Part shown: piece by piece, positions 26,468 through 37,493 of the stretch
How positions within the stretch are numbered: position 1 is the first letter of the stretch
Layout of the letters: each line of letters starts with the position of its first letter
NCBI GenBank assembly: GCA_013399115.1
Contig: VXAA01001354.1
Span: 903,822 to 967,821, forward strand
Direction of reading: 5' to 3'
Origin: Anseranas semipalmata
Taxonomy: Eukaryota > Chordata > Aves > Anseriformes > Anseranatidae
Length of the DNA stretch: 64,000 nucleotides
Position numbers and translations under genes: made by a program
Notes under the pieces: model-generated
The model's database searches: none
What the model was told of the DNA's origin: nothing
What the model saw: only the letters and a program-made list of their open reading frames with translations

Positions 26468-26497
<30 letters not shown>
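26464..26497. repeat. Poly-T tract (10 T, C, 23 T)
   Basis: Ten T, one C and then twenty-three T, the longest homopolymer in the window. On the minus strand it is a poly-A. No element body with a matching target-site duplication was recognised next to it, so it is annotated only as a simple repeat. Confidence 0.9.
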
Positions 26498-26498
<1 letters not shown>

Positions 26499-27894
26499 AG
26501 AGAAGGTTTTCTCAAGGCTTTTGGTTGCTTGGGTATCAGTGATTATAAAGACACATGGAAATGGGGAATAAGCAAAAAGGTATGTTTCGGACAATTAATG
26601 AGTGATTAGGATTTCATGGATTGATACGGCTTCATTAGTTGCCAAATCTGAAATGCATTGCCGTACATCTTTGGAGGAAAAAAATAGACTTGTAATGGCA
26701 CTCAATTCTTTCTTGGAGTAGCTGGCTGGTTTTAGGCTTTATTTTTATTGAATATTTCATTTTGGTGGCTTCTTTTTCGTATAATTGTGTGCAAATACGT
26801 TTCCTCACACTGTTCTGTTTTGCGAAAGACAAATACTTGAGGTTACTGAAGATGTGTATTCTGTGATTTTGAGGCTCCTCAGTGTTTTTGAGTAAACTTT
26901 TTATAACTTTTACAGCAAAAATGTTTGCATAGAAACCTCTTCAAAATGTGGTTGAAGTTCTCCTGATCCTTGGGGAGGAGCAAAAACCAAAGAACGAGAA
27001 TAAATTCTGATGTAGTTCTGGTGGCCAGGGGGAGCAGGAAGAGATGCAGAGGAAAATGTGCCAGGCTCTGGTCTGAGAAAAATTAGAGGAGATACATAGG
27101 CATGCTTAGAGAATTGATTGTTTAATTGAAACTTACACTTCCAATTCTCAAATCCCCATTTATTGGTCTTTAATGGCAATGAATTTGATGCTATGGGCTT
27201 GTAGTTGTTTGGAGTTGCTTATTTTTAAATTATCCTTCAGCTACGTGTGCTTCTGTATGTAGCATTCGTCGCTCAGCCAGTTTTTGTAAGATGGAAGTGT
27301 ATGTCCACGGCTCGTCTTCCTTCTCTTCCATTTTGTTGTTTTGGTTGCGTAGGTTTGAGGGCAAACGGGTTGCAGAGAACTTCTCCAGATCGGAGGGAAT
27401 GAAAAGACTATAAGCACCAGAGTGTCTGTTAAATGGCAGTGGATATGGAAAAAGAATTGGTCAGATTTTAAAAAACGGCTTAGTGATCTGGATCTGTTTA
27501 ACCAGCTAAAGTGTCTTTCTGATGCCCGTTAATGTCCAGTCCTTTGTACTGCTGCTTGGGCACCTTCGTGCTGGGAGTTGTCCTCGTCTGCTGTCTGGCG
27601 CGTTGAGGTAACTAAATTTGGACAGAACTGCTTTCACATGGAACCAGAAGGAGAAATCTGAGCCTAAATTCCCTCCGGGAATCTAGGAATAACCCTTGAA
27701 GTATTTTAACTTTGCACCAGGCAGTCAAGTTGCAAATACGTTTAATCTTAACATAGGCTAATGTATTTTCGATGAAGCTGAAGTCATCTAACAATGACCC
27801 GCTTACCAGCTTCATCTAAAACTTGCTTCTGGGATGCTCCTCATCCTCCCTTTACTCTGAGGAAACTTCTAACGGGGTTGATAATTGCGGTGCT

Positions 27895-28085
27895 GTGTTT
27901 ATCCACGAACGTACCGCGGAGATAAGCGTACGGCTTGCAGCGCTCGTGCGCGGCACCGTGCAGCGCGGCACCGTGCAGCTGGAGCGGTGCCTCCCCGGCT
28001 GGGGTGCCCGGAGCTCTGGTGGAGCTGGCGCCAGGCTTTGAACGATGGAGAAGCGGTGTGCTGCGGGGATGCCGCGTTGGAGCAG
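27895..28085. other. CpG-rich patch containing a perfect 2 x 15-bp tandem duplication
   Basis: GC-rich stretch with clustered CpG in which the 15-mer GCGCGGCACCGTGCA occurs twice in immediate tandem, at 27948-27962 and 27963-27977, without mismatch. Open frames of 153 and 158 codons overlap here on opposite strands, which indicates a stop-poor GC composition rather than coding. The function is unknown. Confidence 0.4.
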
Positions 28086-29039
28086 GCAGCAGCGAACTGC
28101 AGCTTTCTGAGTAGTTTGCTTTCCTTCCGCACGTTGTACAAGGGAATAGGTGAGTGCATCTTAAGGGGTTTCTTTGCATCTGCTCTGGAAGGAGGAAAAG
28201 GCGTGATGGTCTGCAGCCAGCGTTTTCCAGTCGAGTGTCCATTTGTGATAGTTCTGTTGTTGTTTTTAATGGGAAATAAAAACTTTATATGGGAAATAAA
28301 AGCTAAGGGGACACTTCTGCAGGTGTTGAGACAATTTCTCAGGTAGTAAATACTACTTACTGTTTGATTATACAAAAAAAAGAAACTTTGACGTATCTAA
28401 TTCTCCTAAATGCCTAACAAAATCCAATTATGTTGTGTAAATTGTGTGGACACAAGTGGTCTGAGCAAATATGTAGTATAGGACAAGTGGCTGTGCTGCA
28501 GTGGAAGCTCTGAAAACTTGCTGCATTTACGTCCGTAGTTCCAGCGAGTTCGTTGCACAGATGACACGAGGTGAAGTTTCCCTCGAGTCTTAACTGTGCA
28601 GAAGGAAAGCTGACTTCATGCTGCATTAAGGTTGGAAGCTCTGGGAGCTCTAGTTCTAGAGCTTAGCGGTAGTATGTGAAAAAAAATTAATGAGATGAGC
28701 CACGAGCACTATCGTTAGTGCAAAAACAATAGTAGTATTCTAGCTGAGAACTTGAGGTGACTTTAAAAAGAAAAAAAGGAGAAGGGAAAAAAGGAGAAAA
28801 GAAACCAGTGTCTTGCTCCTAGCATCTGTGTACCTTTGTACAGCTGGTTTGTCATAGCCATATTTGTAATTTTTCTGAAGTAAACATTGTACTGTTAAAA
28901 TTAGTATGTACAGCTGGAAAGAATTTCTTTTTCGGAGTATTAATAGTCTAGAGTTGCATAGGTTAATTCAGAAATTATTGGAGTGTTTGCTTTTAGGAAT
29001 TGCAGCAATATCAATGGTAAGCCTGCTGGCTGCTCCAGT

Positions 29040-29480
29040 GCACTATTTAAGTTCGGAGACTTTGCTGCTCGGGCAGGAACGCGGATAGCTGACACGCTGC
29101 ACACATGCAGCGCCCGCTGGGAGAGGCCGGGTGGCCATGGGGTTACAGGCATGAGACAGCTGAAAAGCGCGGCACTTGCGAGCTGAAGGCATAGCTGGAC
29201 CTCCAATTGCGCTGGGAAAGGGCCGCGCAGTCCAGCCGGTTAGAAAACCAAGCCAATTTCCACCTGAAGTGAAAGCGTGCCGAGTGTACAGCAAAGTGAA
29301 GTTAGAGGAACGAGGGGAATGGGTACGGGAAGCACCAGACCAGGGGGAGGCCGGGGAGGTGCCTGGCGGAGGCTGGCGTGGGCTGCGGCGAGGCTGCCGC
29401 CGCTGCGTGTCCTTCGAGCCCAGGTTTCTGGCTCTGGTTCTGTGTGACACGGGTACGTGCTGTGCTGACGGGCAGGCGCA
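29040..29480. other. GC/CpG-rich patch with G-run cluster
   Basis: About 440 bases of raised GC and CpG content. Within it, 29341-29400 carries closely spaced G runs on the + strand (GGGGGAGGCCGGGGAGG and several GG pairs), which could form a two-tetrad G-quadruplex, followed by a GCTGCGGCGAGGCTGCCGCC stretch. Open frames on both strands show no known domain. It may be an orphan CpG island; this rests on composition only. Confidence 0.35.
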
Positions 29481-30292
29481 GGGAGAGTGGTCAATGTATG
29501 TATTTATTTAGGGCTCAACATCTTTACACGCAGAAGAACGGCTTGCGCGATGTGCAAGTCTTCAGCCTCCGTGGCTGGGGACTCGGAGTGGTGCGGGGCT
29601 GACTCATCGCATCGCTCCAGTTGCACAATTTGGTGCTCGTTGTCCTTGCAAATACAGCGCATGGAGATGGGATGGGTACGGGCAGTTTTTGATTACTGAC
29701 TCTTGACTCCAGACACTCAGAAAATGAGACGAGAGCAGGGTGTGTTTGGAACAGTTACGCAAGCAGTATTGCAGACAGGATCCCACAGCACCTGTTGAGG
29801 TGAGCCCTCCCCGAAGAAGTACAGAGCTGTTGCATATTAAAAGAAGGGGACGGGGGTGGGCATGGACGACTTAAATTGTCTGACAGATCAAAAGCATCCT
29901 CCCTGTCTAATTTTAGAAATTACACCTGCTGCTGAAAACACTGGATGTCTCTTGGGATTGCAGTAATTATATTTTTTTTTCTAGTGCTGTCTGTTCACTG
30001 GGTGAAAATGCATGCATACTGGAAAATGGCTGGTAATTTGAACAAGACGAGCAGTTAGTTTTTTGGTTTTAGTTACAACCTAAATTGACTGCTAATTTAA
30101 TCAGTAAACCAAGTTTTTATACTAATCTATATGAAAACCTGTATTATGCTATTTCTGAAGTTTTAAAAGCCAGCAGAGTGGTTTTGCTTTTACAGTTCAG
30201 CAGCAGTTGTGCTTTGCAGGCTGGGGTATGAATTACCAAATTCACTGCTCTGCCGGGTAGTTTCAGACCCCGTTTCCTGCCTGTTAAAAGGG

Positions 30293-30327
30293 TATGCCAT
30301 CACCAGAGGATATGCCATCACCAGGAG
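30293..30327. repeat. Tandem duplication, 2 copies of an 18-bp unit
   Basis: The unit TATGCCATCACCAGAGGA at 30293-30310 is followed directly by TATGCCATCACCAGGAG, identical over its first 15 bases. It is a small local duplication with no coding context. Confidence 0.7.
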
Positions 30328-33300
30328 CTCCGTGGTGGAGTCAGAGCCCTTGCTTAGTGTTTCGTGGAGTTGGATCAGAACAGTAGTTCTGAACTTCTCA
30401 TTATTTCAGTGGAATTTAATTTTGAAAACAAGTGATGCAGTTTAGTCCTCTGTGGGCACGGCCGACGTTGGCTTCTGAAATTAACAACGTTAGGGCAGCC
30501 ATGCTAAATATTAAGAGCTATGCAGTTATGTATTTACTGAAGATCAGCTAATTAATTTTGCACTGAGGTAAGGCAAAGGCTGATACTTTAGAAACAAAGT
30601 TAAGATGGTGCTGCTAATTGCCAGTCATCAAAGCATTCCTGATCAAACAGGATAACCTGTTCTATGCATTTTTAGTGTTTAATATCTGTTTCTATTCTTT
30701 CAAACCTGCAAAATAACTGTTTTAGAGCATTTAAATGAAGAATGACTTGAGATTTTCTTTCTCCGAGAAGAGAGAGGAGCAGGCGACTTGGTTCCTGGGG
30801 GCTCTTACTGAGCAGGGCAGAACTTCCAAAAACTTAGGTCCCTGGGAGGCATAACCATGGCTGTGTTAAAGCATTAGGTATCTTTTAAAAATGTCATGTC
30901 TACAACTTGTGGTCAAACTAGTGTTTGTTTTTAGATGGTTATCCAATTTGTGTTTAAAGTGTCTGCTGGTACTGAATCTTCCTGCAAGCTTTCTGGTGGT
31001 TAGTCAGAGGCTAAGTAAAAACAGCGCTTTATTTTCAGTGTGAGGGTTTTCTTCTAATTTTGCCTTCAGCTGTTAGATCTTGGTAGACTCTCTTAGTATT
31101 TCAAGTATATTTTTGGTTGAACTTCTAGCAATAACTACACTAAAATAAAACCTGGCAACTGGGAGGCCAGCTAGCTGGGTAAGAACTGAAGTCTATTGAG
31201 CTCGATTTGTGCAGATACCTAAGGTTTACATAAATAGTTTAAGCTGAAACAAGCAATTGTTAATACAGATGCCAAATATAAATATCACCACGATCAGCAG
31301 AATTAACTTGCAATCTAGTTGAAGCCCTTCAAGTTGGACTCGATAAACCTTACAGATTTGCTTTCAAAGTCCTTTATAGTGACTGTGGGCAATGGATTAA
31401 GAGTTTTCTCTACCATCAAATATTTTCAGAAACTCTTTATTTGGAAAATTATTTGGCAATGGGCTCCATTTTCTGCTTTTCTCAAAAGACTTTTTCATAA
31501 AGGTATGGCTTGATTATCTCACTAAATTAAAAAAAGAAGTACAAAACAAAACAGATTTTTATGCTCTTACAGGTTTAGTGGAGAAGTGGTGTATGGAACC
31601 GTTTACTAGGGCAGCCTGAGGTTAAACCTGTAGCTGGGGGTGTGCTGGTGCTGTCTGCTTCGTGAAGCCAAGCATCTTTATTGCCCTGATTTGAGTAACT
31701 GCCCCTAACTTTTTATGCTTACTCTGTTGATACAGGAATCTTTTATATCCCTCCTCCCTATATAGCCTATGGCTATGCTTGCAAATAATTTTTTTGAGGT
31801 TGAGTCTCTGCAGTTATTAGGAGAAGCACGTTTTGTCAGTGGCTGCCTATTTCTGACCTGCAATTTGGAACCACCGTAGTATTTTTGCATTTCTCTGCAG
31901 AAGAGTATCTGCAGATTTGGAGAGATGTGATAAGAGATTTTGTCCTTGATGCTGATTCGCATTTTGTGCGGTTTAGATTAGTGGTTCTCCAGTTTCATTT
32001 AGTATTTGTGCTACAGGATGTTTTACTAAGAGTCTCTCAGTAGTTAAAAGAAGAAAATTTGTTCCTATCCCTGATCAAGTATCACGATGTTGTTAATAAA
32101 CACTGTTTAACAGGTTCCTGGATTAGAAAATAGTGACCATTACTTCCTAAGGAGGGACTTGCATTCATTTAAAGTACTTTAAACCATTTGGGGGGGCTGG
32201 CTATATTAAAAGCAAGAAGCCATGAGAGACACATACTCATCACTTTTAGATGGTAAAGATGGTTCCTGGTTTTCTTCCTAATCCCCTCCCTGATGTGGTC
32301 CAGCTGTCACATCAGATGGTGGATTCCTCTCCTCCTCTGGTGATGTGTAATTAGTACCTTCAGCAGTCCTGGTGCCGGCAGAGCTGGTTTCAGAAGGCAG
32401 TTTGAGCCTACAGAGCGCCAGCTTAACCTTCTGCCTGTGACTTCCAGATATCCAAGTATGTACTGGCTACTTCTTACCATCTCTTCAACTTCTGTAAAGT
32501 CAAATGTAGGCATGGTTTGCTCAAGGAAATCAGAGCCTGTTTAGCTGGAACTGTTGTGATCAGTTTTGTTCATCTTGTAATTTTAACTGTTACTTCCTGA
32601 TCATCTTTTCCGGTGAGTGGGAACTTTATCGAAAATGAGGTTTTTAAAGACTTAGTTTAGAAATTAGCTCAGATTGGAATTCCTGGTGTAACGGTGGGGG
32701 GGATAAAGGCTGTTGTAGGCTCTCACTTTCCATTTCCTTATGGCTGAAAACATAATGCTTGAAGGCTGCTATTCCTTTTCCAAGGAAGCACAGCTACTGT
32801 CTAGTTTTGTCTAAAGCTGTGACTCCATCCTTCGGTGCGGAAGAGTTTCTTACTGAAGAGTCTTAGCAATGTTATCTGCCTCGCTGGGTGCTACTCCAGC
32901 TAATTGTGTCTTGTCCCACTTCACAGGATTATTGCCATCACTTCTGTAATTGCTCTGTCGATACTAGAACTAAAACTGGGTTAAAGAACAAAGCTGCACC
33001 ATGCTGTTGATGTTCAGAGTCAATTAAGTGTCTAAAGGCACTCCCAAATCCAGAAGCATGGTGCAAACCTGAGTTCTACCTGCCTATAGCTAACACAACT
33101 CTGGTAGAAACCTCCCTGTCTGGTAGGCAGCACAGACAGGTTAGATTTCTGCTAGAAAAGATGCAGCTTTTTTCATGTATTTCAGGAGTGAGACCTGCCT
33201 TGCAGGCTGAGTGCCGTTCGTCTCCAGAAAAACTTAGGTGCTTTTGCACCTGGTGTCACACAGTCATACGTCTGGGGACCTGTCATCCTGGAAAGACACC

Positions 33301-36300
33301 AGAGTTTGACTTGCTAACAGAGATCTAAGGATCATAATTGACACTGATTTATGAAGTTTTATAATACCTACATTTTTTTCCCTTTGGGGAACACTGACGG
33401 TTGTTTTTATTTTGGAAACTTTGTGGAATCGGGCCTCCTGAGGAGATGAGCTTTATGTAATTATGCTGCTCATCAGTACTTCTTTCTTCCCATGTAGCTT
33501 TTGAACCTGTTTGCCATGTCCATCTGCATCTCACAGAAGGGTGGAAATCACAGGGACATGAGGAATTGTGGAGCAGAAAGGCTAAAGAAAGGTGGAAGTT
33601 ATTGCGGAGCTGGAGGAAGAATATAGGATGCATGTCTTCAGGAAACAGGCTTTTAAAATGCTACAGCTTGTAGAGCAATTCCTAAACTTTACTGCCATTG
33701 CTGGCTTTACTGTTAGTGAAAATGGAGGCAGAGGCTGTTCGTGGTGTAACTTCATGCAGTTGAGTGTAACCGTAGGGCAGTGGCGAAATATCTCTGCTTA
33801 GACCCATTGTTACCGCGTTGCTCTCGCTGCCTTTCCTGATAGGGGATGGAGAGTGCTTATTCCAGGCTGACTAATTACGGAATGACAGCTGGTTTGAAAT
33901 ATCATTCTACTTTTGCAAGAGCTATGAGTAAGTTAACAAGAATTTCTGGAAAAAAATGAACTTAGAAGCAGGATTAATTGACAATATTTAGAAGCTAAGC
34001 TTCCATTGTGAGAAGCTGCTGGGCTCTTGTGGCCGTGGGGAGAGCAAATCCCGCCTGTTCGTTCCGAGTCCGCAAGCACAGCTCAGCCCTGTTACGGGGC
34101 TCGTGGCCTTGCCGGGGGCTGAATGGGAGCTCACCGTCTGCATCGGGTCTCAAAATGGGGAAATGGGGAGCAGTCGGCGTTAAAGCCACCTTAAAGCTAC
34201 TTGGGAAAGCTGTGGAGGAGGCCAGCACAGTAGCTGTATGTCCAGGGTGCGTGGGGTAAGCAACCAGGCACAGGGTGAGAGCAGGGAACAGCATAATGAG
34301 CAGAGTTGAACTTGTCGATGCCTGTCTTCCTTCTTGCCCAACAGCTGGAGGCCTTCCCAAGCGAGGACCAGTGACACCAGCTGTTAGGGATTTTGAAACT
34401 CTTCTTTTGACAAGTACTGTGGGTGTACAGGACAGATTAGAGTTGTCTAATTGCTTCTTCCAGACAACAGGACAGTTTCTACCTTGTCACCTTTTATTCT
34501 TCAGTTAGTAGGCTTCAGTGCTTTGGAGATGCGTTAGTCTGTGTACAGTGTGTAAATCCCGTGTGAATTAGGATGTACGTGATCTGGGGAATAACCAAAA
34601 AAGTTAAATGTTGTGCAAGACAGAAGTAGAATTTATTAGGAAGAGGAGGTGTAATAGGAAAGACAAGCCATATATTTGGGAGTAGAAGGGGTAAGAATGA
34701 AGGATTAAAACCTTCAAGCTCTAAAACAGACCAAGAAATTTGGAGTAAGTTTAGGCTGGGAAAAGAAAAACAAACAAAATGAACACTGTAGTAGATAGCA
34801 TTAAATTAACACAGCTATCTACTTCCCAGGCAAATGCAATCTCAATAAGCACAAAGTTAAATTTCCAGCTAAAAATCAGTCCCTGTAGTCCTCACATTCA
34901 TGGCCCAGATGTCAGAAGGACATGGAAATACCTTTCAGCAGCACTACTGCGTGTGCCAGGTAGGCTGTTTGGGGAACAAAGACGCTGTCCTCTTAGTCAA
35001 GGCTATGCTCTGACCCTCTGAAAGTGAAGGGACAAATGGAGAGGGGCAGGAGAAATGTGGTCTGCCTATTTCTCCGCTACAGCAGTGGATGTGCCGAGGA
35101 TACAGCATCCCTAACAGCCTGCTACCCAGTTTTCTTGGCCCAAGCAGCATCAGAGCCACAGTAGAACTCAGTAGGAGCGGGCTGAAGACAAGAACTTGCT
35201 CTGTAGTCAGCAGCATAGTGTGGAAGTCTGAACATCTTGGTCGAGTTTGTCTTGCACGCTTTGCATTGCAGCGCTGCTCTGCTATAGCTTTACTGTGTGT
35301 TCCTAGAATGAAAAGGCATAGCATCTAGGATGCTGTTCTTAGCCTGCATCCCAGGAAAAGTTAACAGTGATCTCTGAGATGTTTCCCAGTGAAGAAGCAG
35401 AAGAAAGCAACAGCAGAAACTCACCATGACCTACCAAAGGAAAGATAGGTTGAGGTTCAATTGCTATAATGTGGGATTTCTGCTGAATACACAGACCCAA
35501 GCCATGAATGTTAATGGGAAATTTTAAGGTTTGATACTCTCAATGAGAGTTCCTGTTCTTTGCTCTTACGTAGTGTTAGCTCACAGGATCAGTGCATGTA
35601 TTTATCAACTTCAGCTGCAGAAGAGGTTGTGATGTTCCTTAGTCATTTAAGCACGTACTAATTAAAAGCATTGTTAACGTAGGAACTTTCACGTAGTGTT
35701 TCAACACACTCAGTTTTAAACTAAGAAAAATATCCAACATAATTCCCTGGAGTCGTGTTTGCTTTTCAGGCTAGATTAACTGGTGTGGCCCGTTGGGTCC
35801 CAGCAAGTCCTCAGCTGATCTGTGCTCCCTCTTGTGGCACCGTGCAGCTGGGGAGGCTCAGGGGCACATCAGTGCTGGTGCTGGGCTGTGAGTAATGGGA
35901 ATGGTCCTCAAGAGACCGTAATTTTGAAAACGTGGAAACGTGGAAAGCATGGCTTACTTTCCCAGCATCACTGTTCTGTGTATGTCCAGAAGCAATAAAA
36001 CATGCGTATCTGTGGAGTAACAAAAATACCTTTACTGCCCTCTCCCAGACTTGTACTTGGCCTCGATGTGTGCGCATCAGAAGCAGATGGACCTGAGTTT
36101 CCCATCACCCGGTGGCCATGGTTTTATTATGAAATCTTTCCTCTATTTGAGGCATGCTTTTTCATATCCCACTGCAAGGCAGGAAGGGGTTCAAGGTGAA
36201 CTTCAGAAACAGCACTGTAGGCAAGTGGTGGGACAAGGCTTGCCTATAGGAATAATACCATTAATTTTTCTTTTCAAGTTTGCTGGTTTTGGTGTGGTAC

Positions 36301-37010
36301 ATTCCTAATAAGAGAAAGAGGAGGAGATGAAGTGACAGTGTTTTCTGATGTGGAACGGTGTTTTGGGTTGGGAATGTAGTTGTTAAGGGGTTAATCCATT
36401 ATCAGATGGCAAGAGTAAAGCAGTTGTGTGACTTATTTCATCGTGCGTTTCACTTGAGTGTATCGTTCCTCTTTCTGCTGAGACAGCTGATAGAGGGGGA
36501 AGAAGGATTAAAAAATATATATAGGCAATATTTTCGACATTCTGGTTTCGGTGATAGCCACCTGCCGGTTACTGGCGCCTCGTAGCTGTGAGTGATGGGG
36601 AGGGCAGGGCTGGTGGGAAGCTGACCGAGCAGTAATCGCCTGGGTGCGGAGGACCCGTGAGCAGGTAGAAATAAATGGCACTTGTGGTATCGACAGCAAA
36701 AGTGGGCAGGTAATAACAATAAAATAAAAGAACGAAAGATTTTGAAAAAGTGCTGCCTAAAAGAAATATTTGTGGGTGATTGTTTATAGAAATTCTTGCA
36801 TCTGTTCTTCTTGAACAAAAGGCAAGAGACCAAGGAGTAGGGAGGAGCAGTTGTGATGTAGGGAGGGCACGGTAATTAAGTCAGGGTGAAGAAAGATGGT
36901 GACTGCTGGGGGTCATGGGACACAGGGTGGCTGCAGACTGCAGAAACATTCTGCGGAGAGCGATCCCTCCTCTTGTGGGGAGCTAGGTCTGGAAGGAATT
37001 CATCCTCTGT

Positions 37011-37016
37011 TGCATG
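37011..37016 (+). promoter_or_regulatory. TGCATG, candidate RBFOX site upstream of the 63-nt cassette
   Basis: TGCATG lies about 415 nt upstream of the 63-nt cassette exon, and a second copy follows at 37171. Upstream RBFOX sites are generally associated with exon skipping. The motif is short and recurs elsewhere in the window. Confidence 0.22.
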
Positions 37017-37170
37017 TTATCAGCATATTGTGATTTTTTTATTTTCAACTAGATGTGTGCAACTTTACTTTGGCAGAAAATGCTAGTTGATTACTTTGAT
37101 AGGTTTAATTACTTTGGCCTGAGTAGGATGCAAGTGAATTTATTTCCCACTGAGAAAAGTGTTGAAAGGC

Positions 37171-37176
37171 TGCATG
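37171..37176 (+). promoter_or_regulatory. TGCATG, candidate RBFOX intronic splicing silencer
   Basis: TGCATG ends 254 nt upstream of the 63-nt cassette exon. Together with the copy at 37011 it makes a pair within 420 nt of the acceptor. A shorter GCATG core also occurs at 37526-37530, 32 nt downstream of the exon, which would be expected to act in the opposite direction. The net effect cannot be told from sequence. Confidence 0.25.
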
Positions 37177-37430
37177 AAAACCTGTCAAAGGAAATTCAAG
37201 AGTGGTTGGGGAGTTATCTTTACAGTAAACGTATTTGATAAACGTGTCAGTTAAATGGGGAATTTATTTACAATATGCAGGTTTTGTGGCCAGGAATCTT
37301 TGATAATTCCATTCACTGGGAAAATTAATTTTACCTCTTCAATTGATTTGCTTTTTCATAATGCTTGTACAGCGAGGAATTGCCATAGTATGAAAATAGA
37401 AAATTGAAATCATAATTCCATTTTTTCTAG

Positions 37431-37493
37431 AACACGTCAGTAATGGAGGATCAGAATGAAGATGAGTCTCCAAAGAAAAATACCCTATGGCAG
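37431..37493 (+). CDS. FBXW11: FBXW11 cassette exon encoding the acidic 21-residue N-terminal segment
   Basis: The exon is 63 nt, phase 0 to phase 0, and encodes 21 residues: NTSVMEDQNEDESPKKN followed by TLWQ. As far as I can recall, this is identical to the human segment used in the mid-length FBXW11 isoform instead of the Cys-rich one. The acceptor is T-rich and ends CTAG; the donor is a good CAG|GTACGT. The peptide is strongly acidic and contains a Ser-Pro pair in EDESPKK that could be a proline-directed kinase site (inference). The internal ATG at 37443-37445 has G at -3 and G at +4 and could serve as a start if an upstream non-coding exon were used. Inclusion or skipping does not change the downstream frame. 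Confidence 0.93.

Larger units (their letters stand above)
16558..37430 (+). other. Intron between the two cassette exons, 20.9 kb, with no supported gene
   Basis: Mostly AT-rich sequence interrupted by short GC/CpG-rich patches near 18062-18250, 20525-20770, 22735-23010, 27895-28085 and 29040-29480. It also holds one CR1 fragment (22184-22303) and a 23-T run at 26475-26497. Open frames reach 198 codons (23486-24082, +), but their translations show no recognisable domain. No tRNA- or snoRNA-like structure was recognised by eye. Two TGCATG motifs lie in the last 420 bases. The donor side is weak (GTGCCT); the acceptor side is a T-rich tract ending TTTTTTCTAG at 37421-37430. Confidence 0.75.

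Noticed and set aside
27841..28375. Open frames of 133-158 codons on both strands
   Set aside because: They overlap on opposite strands over a CpG-rich patch. GC-rich sequence lacks stop codons, and no protein similarity was recognised.
35836..35851. 16-base perfect match (GGCACCGTGCAGCTGG) to 27967-27982
   Set aside because: A match of this length is expected about by chance in a 64-kb window, and the flanks do not match.
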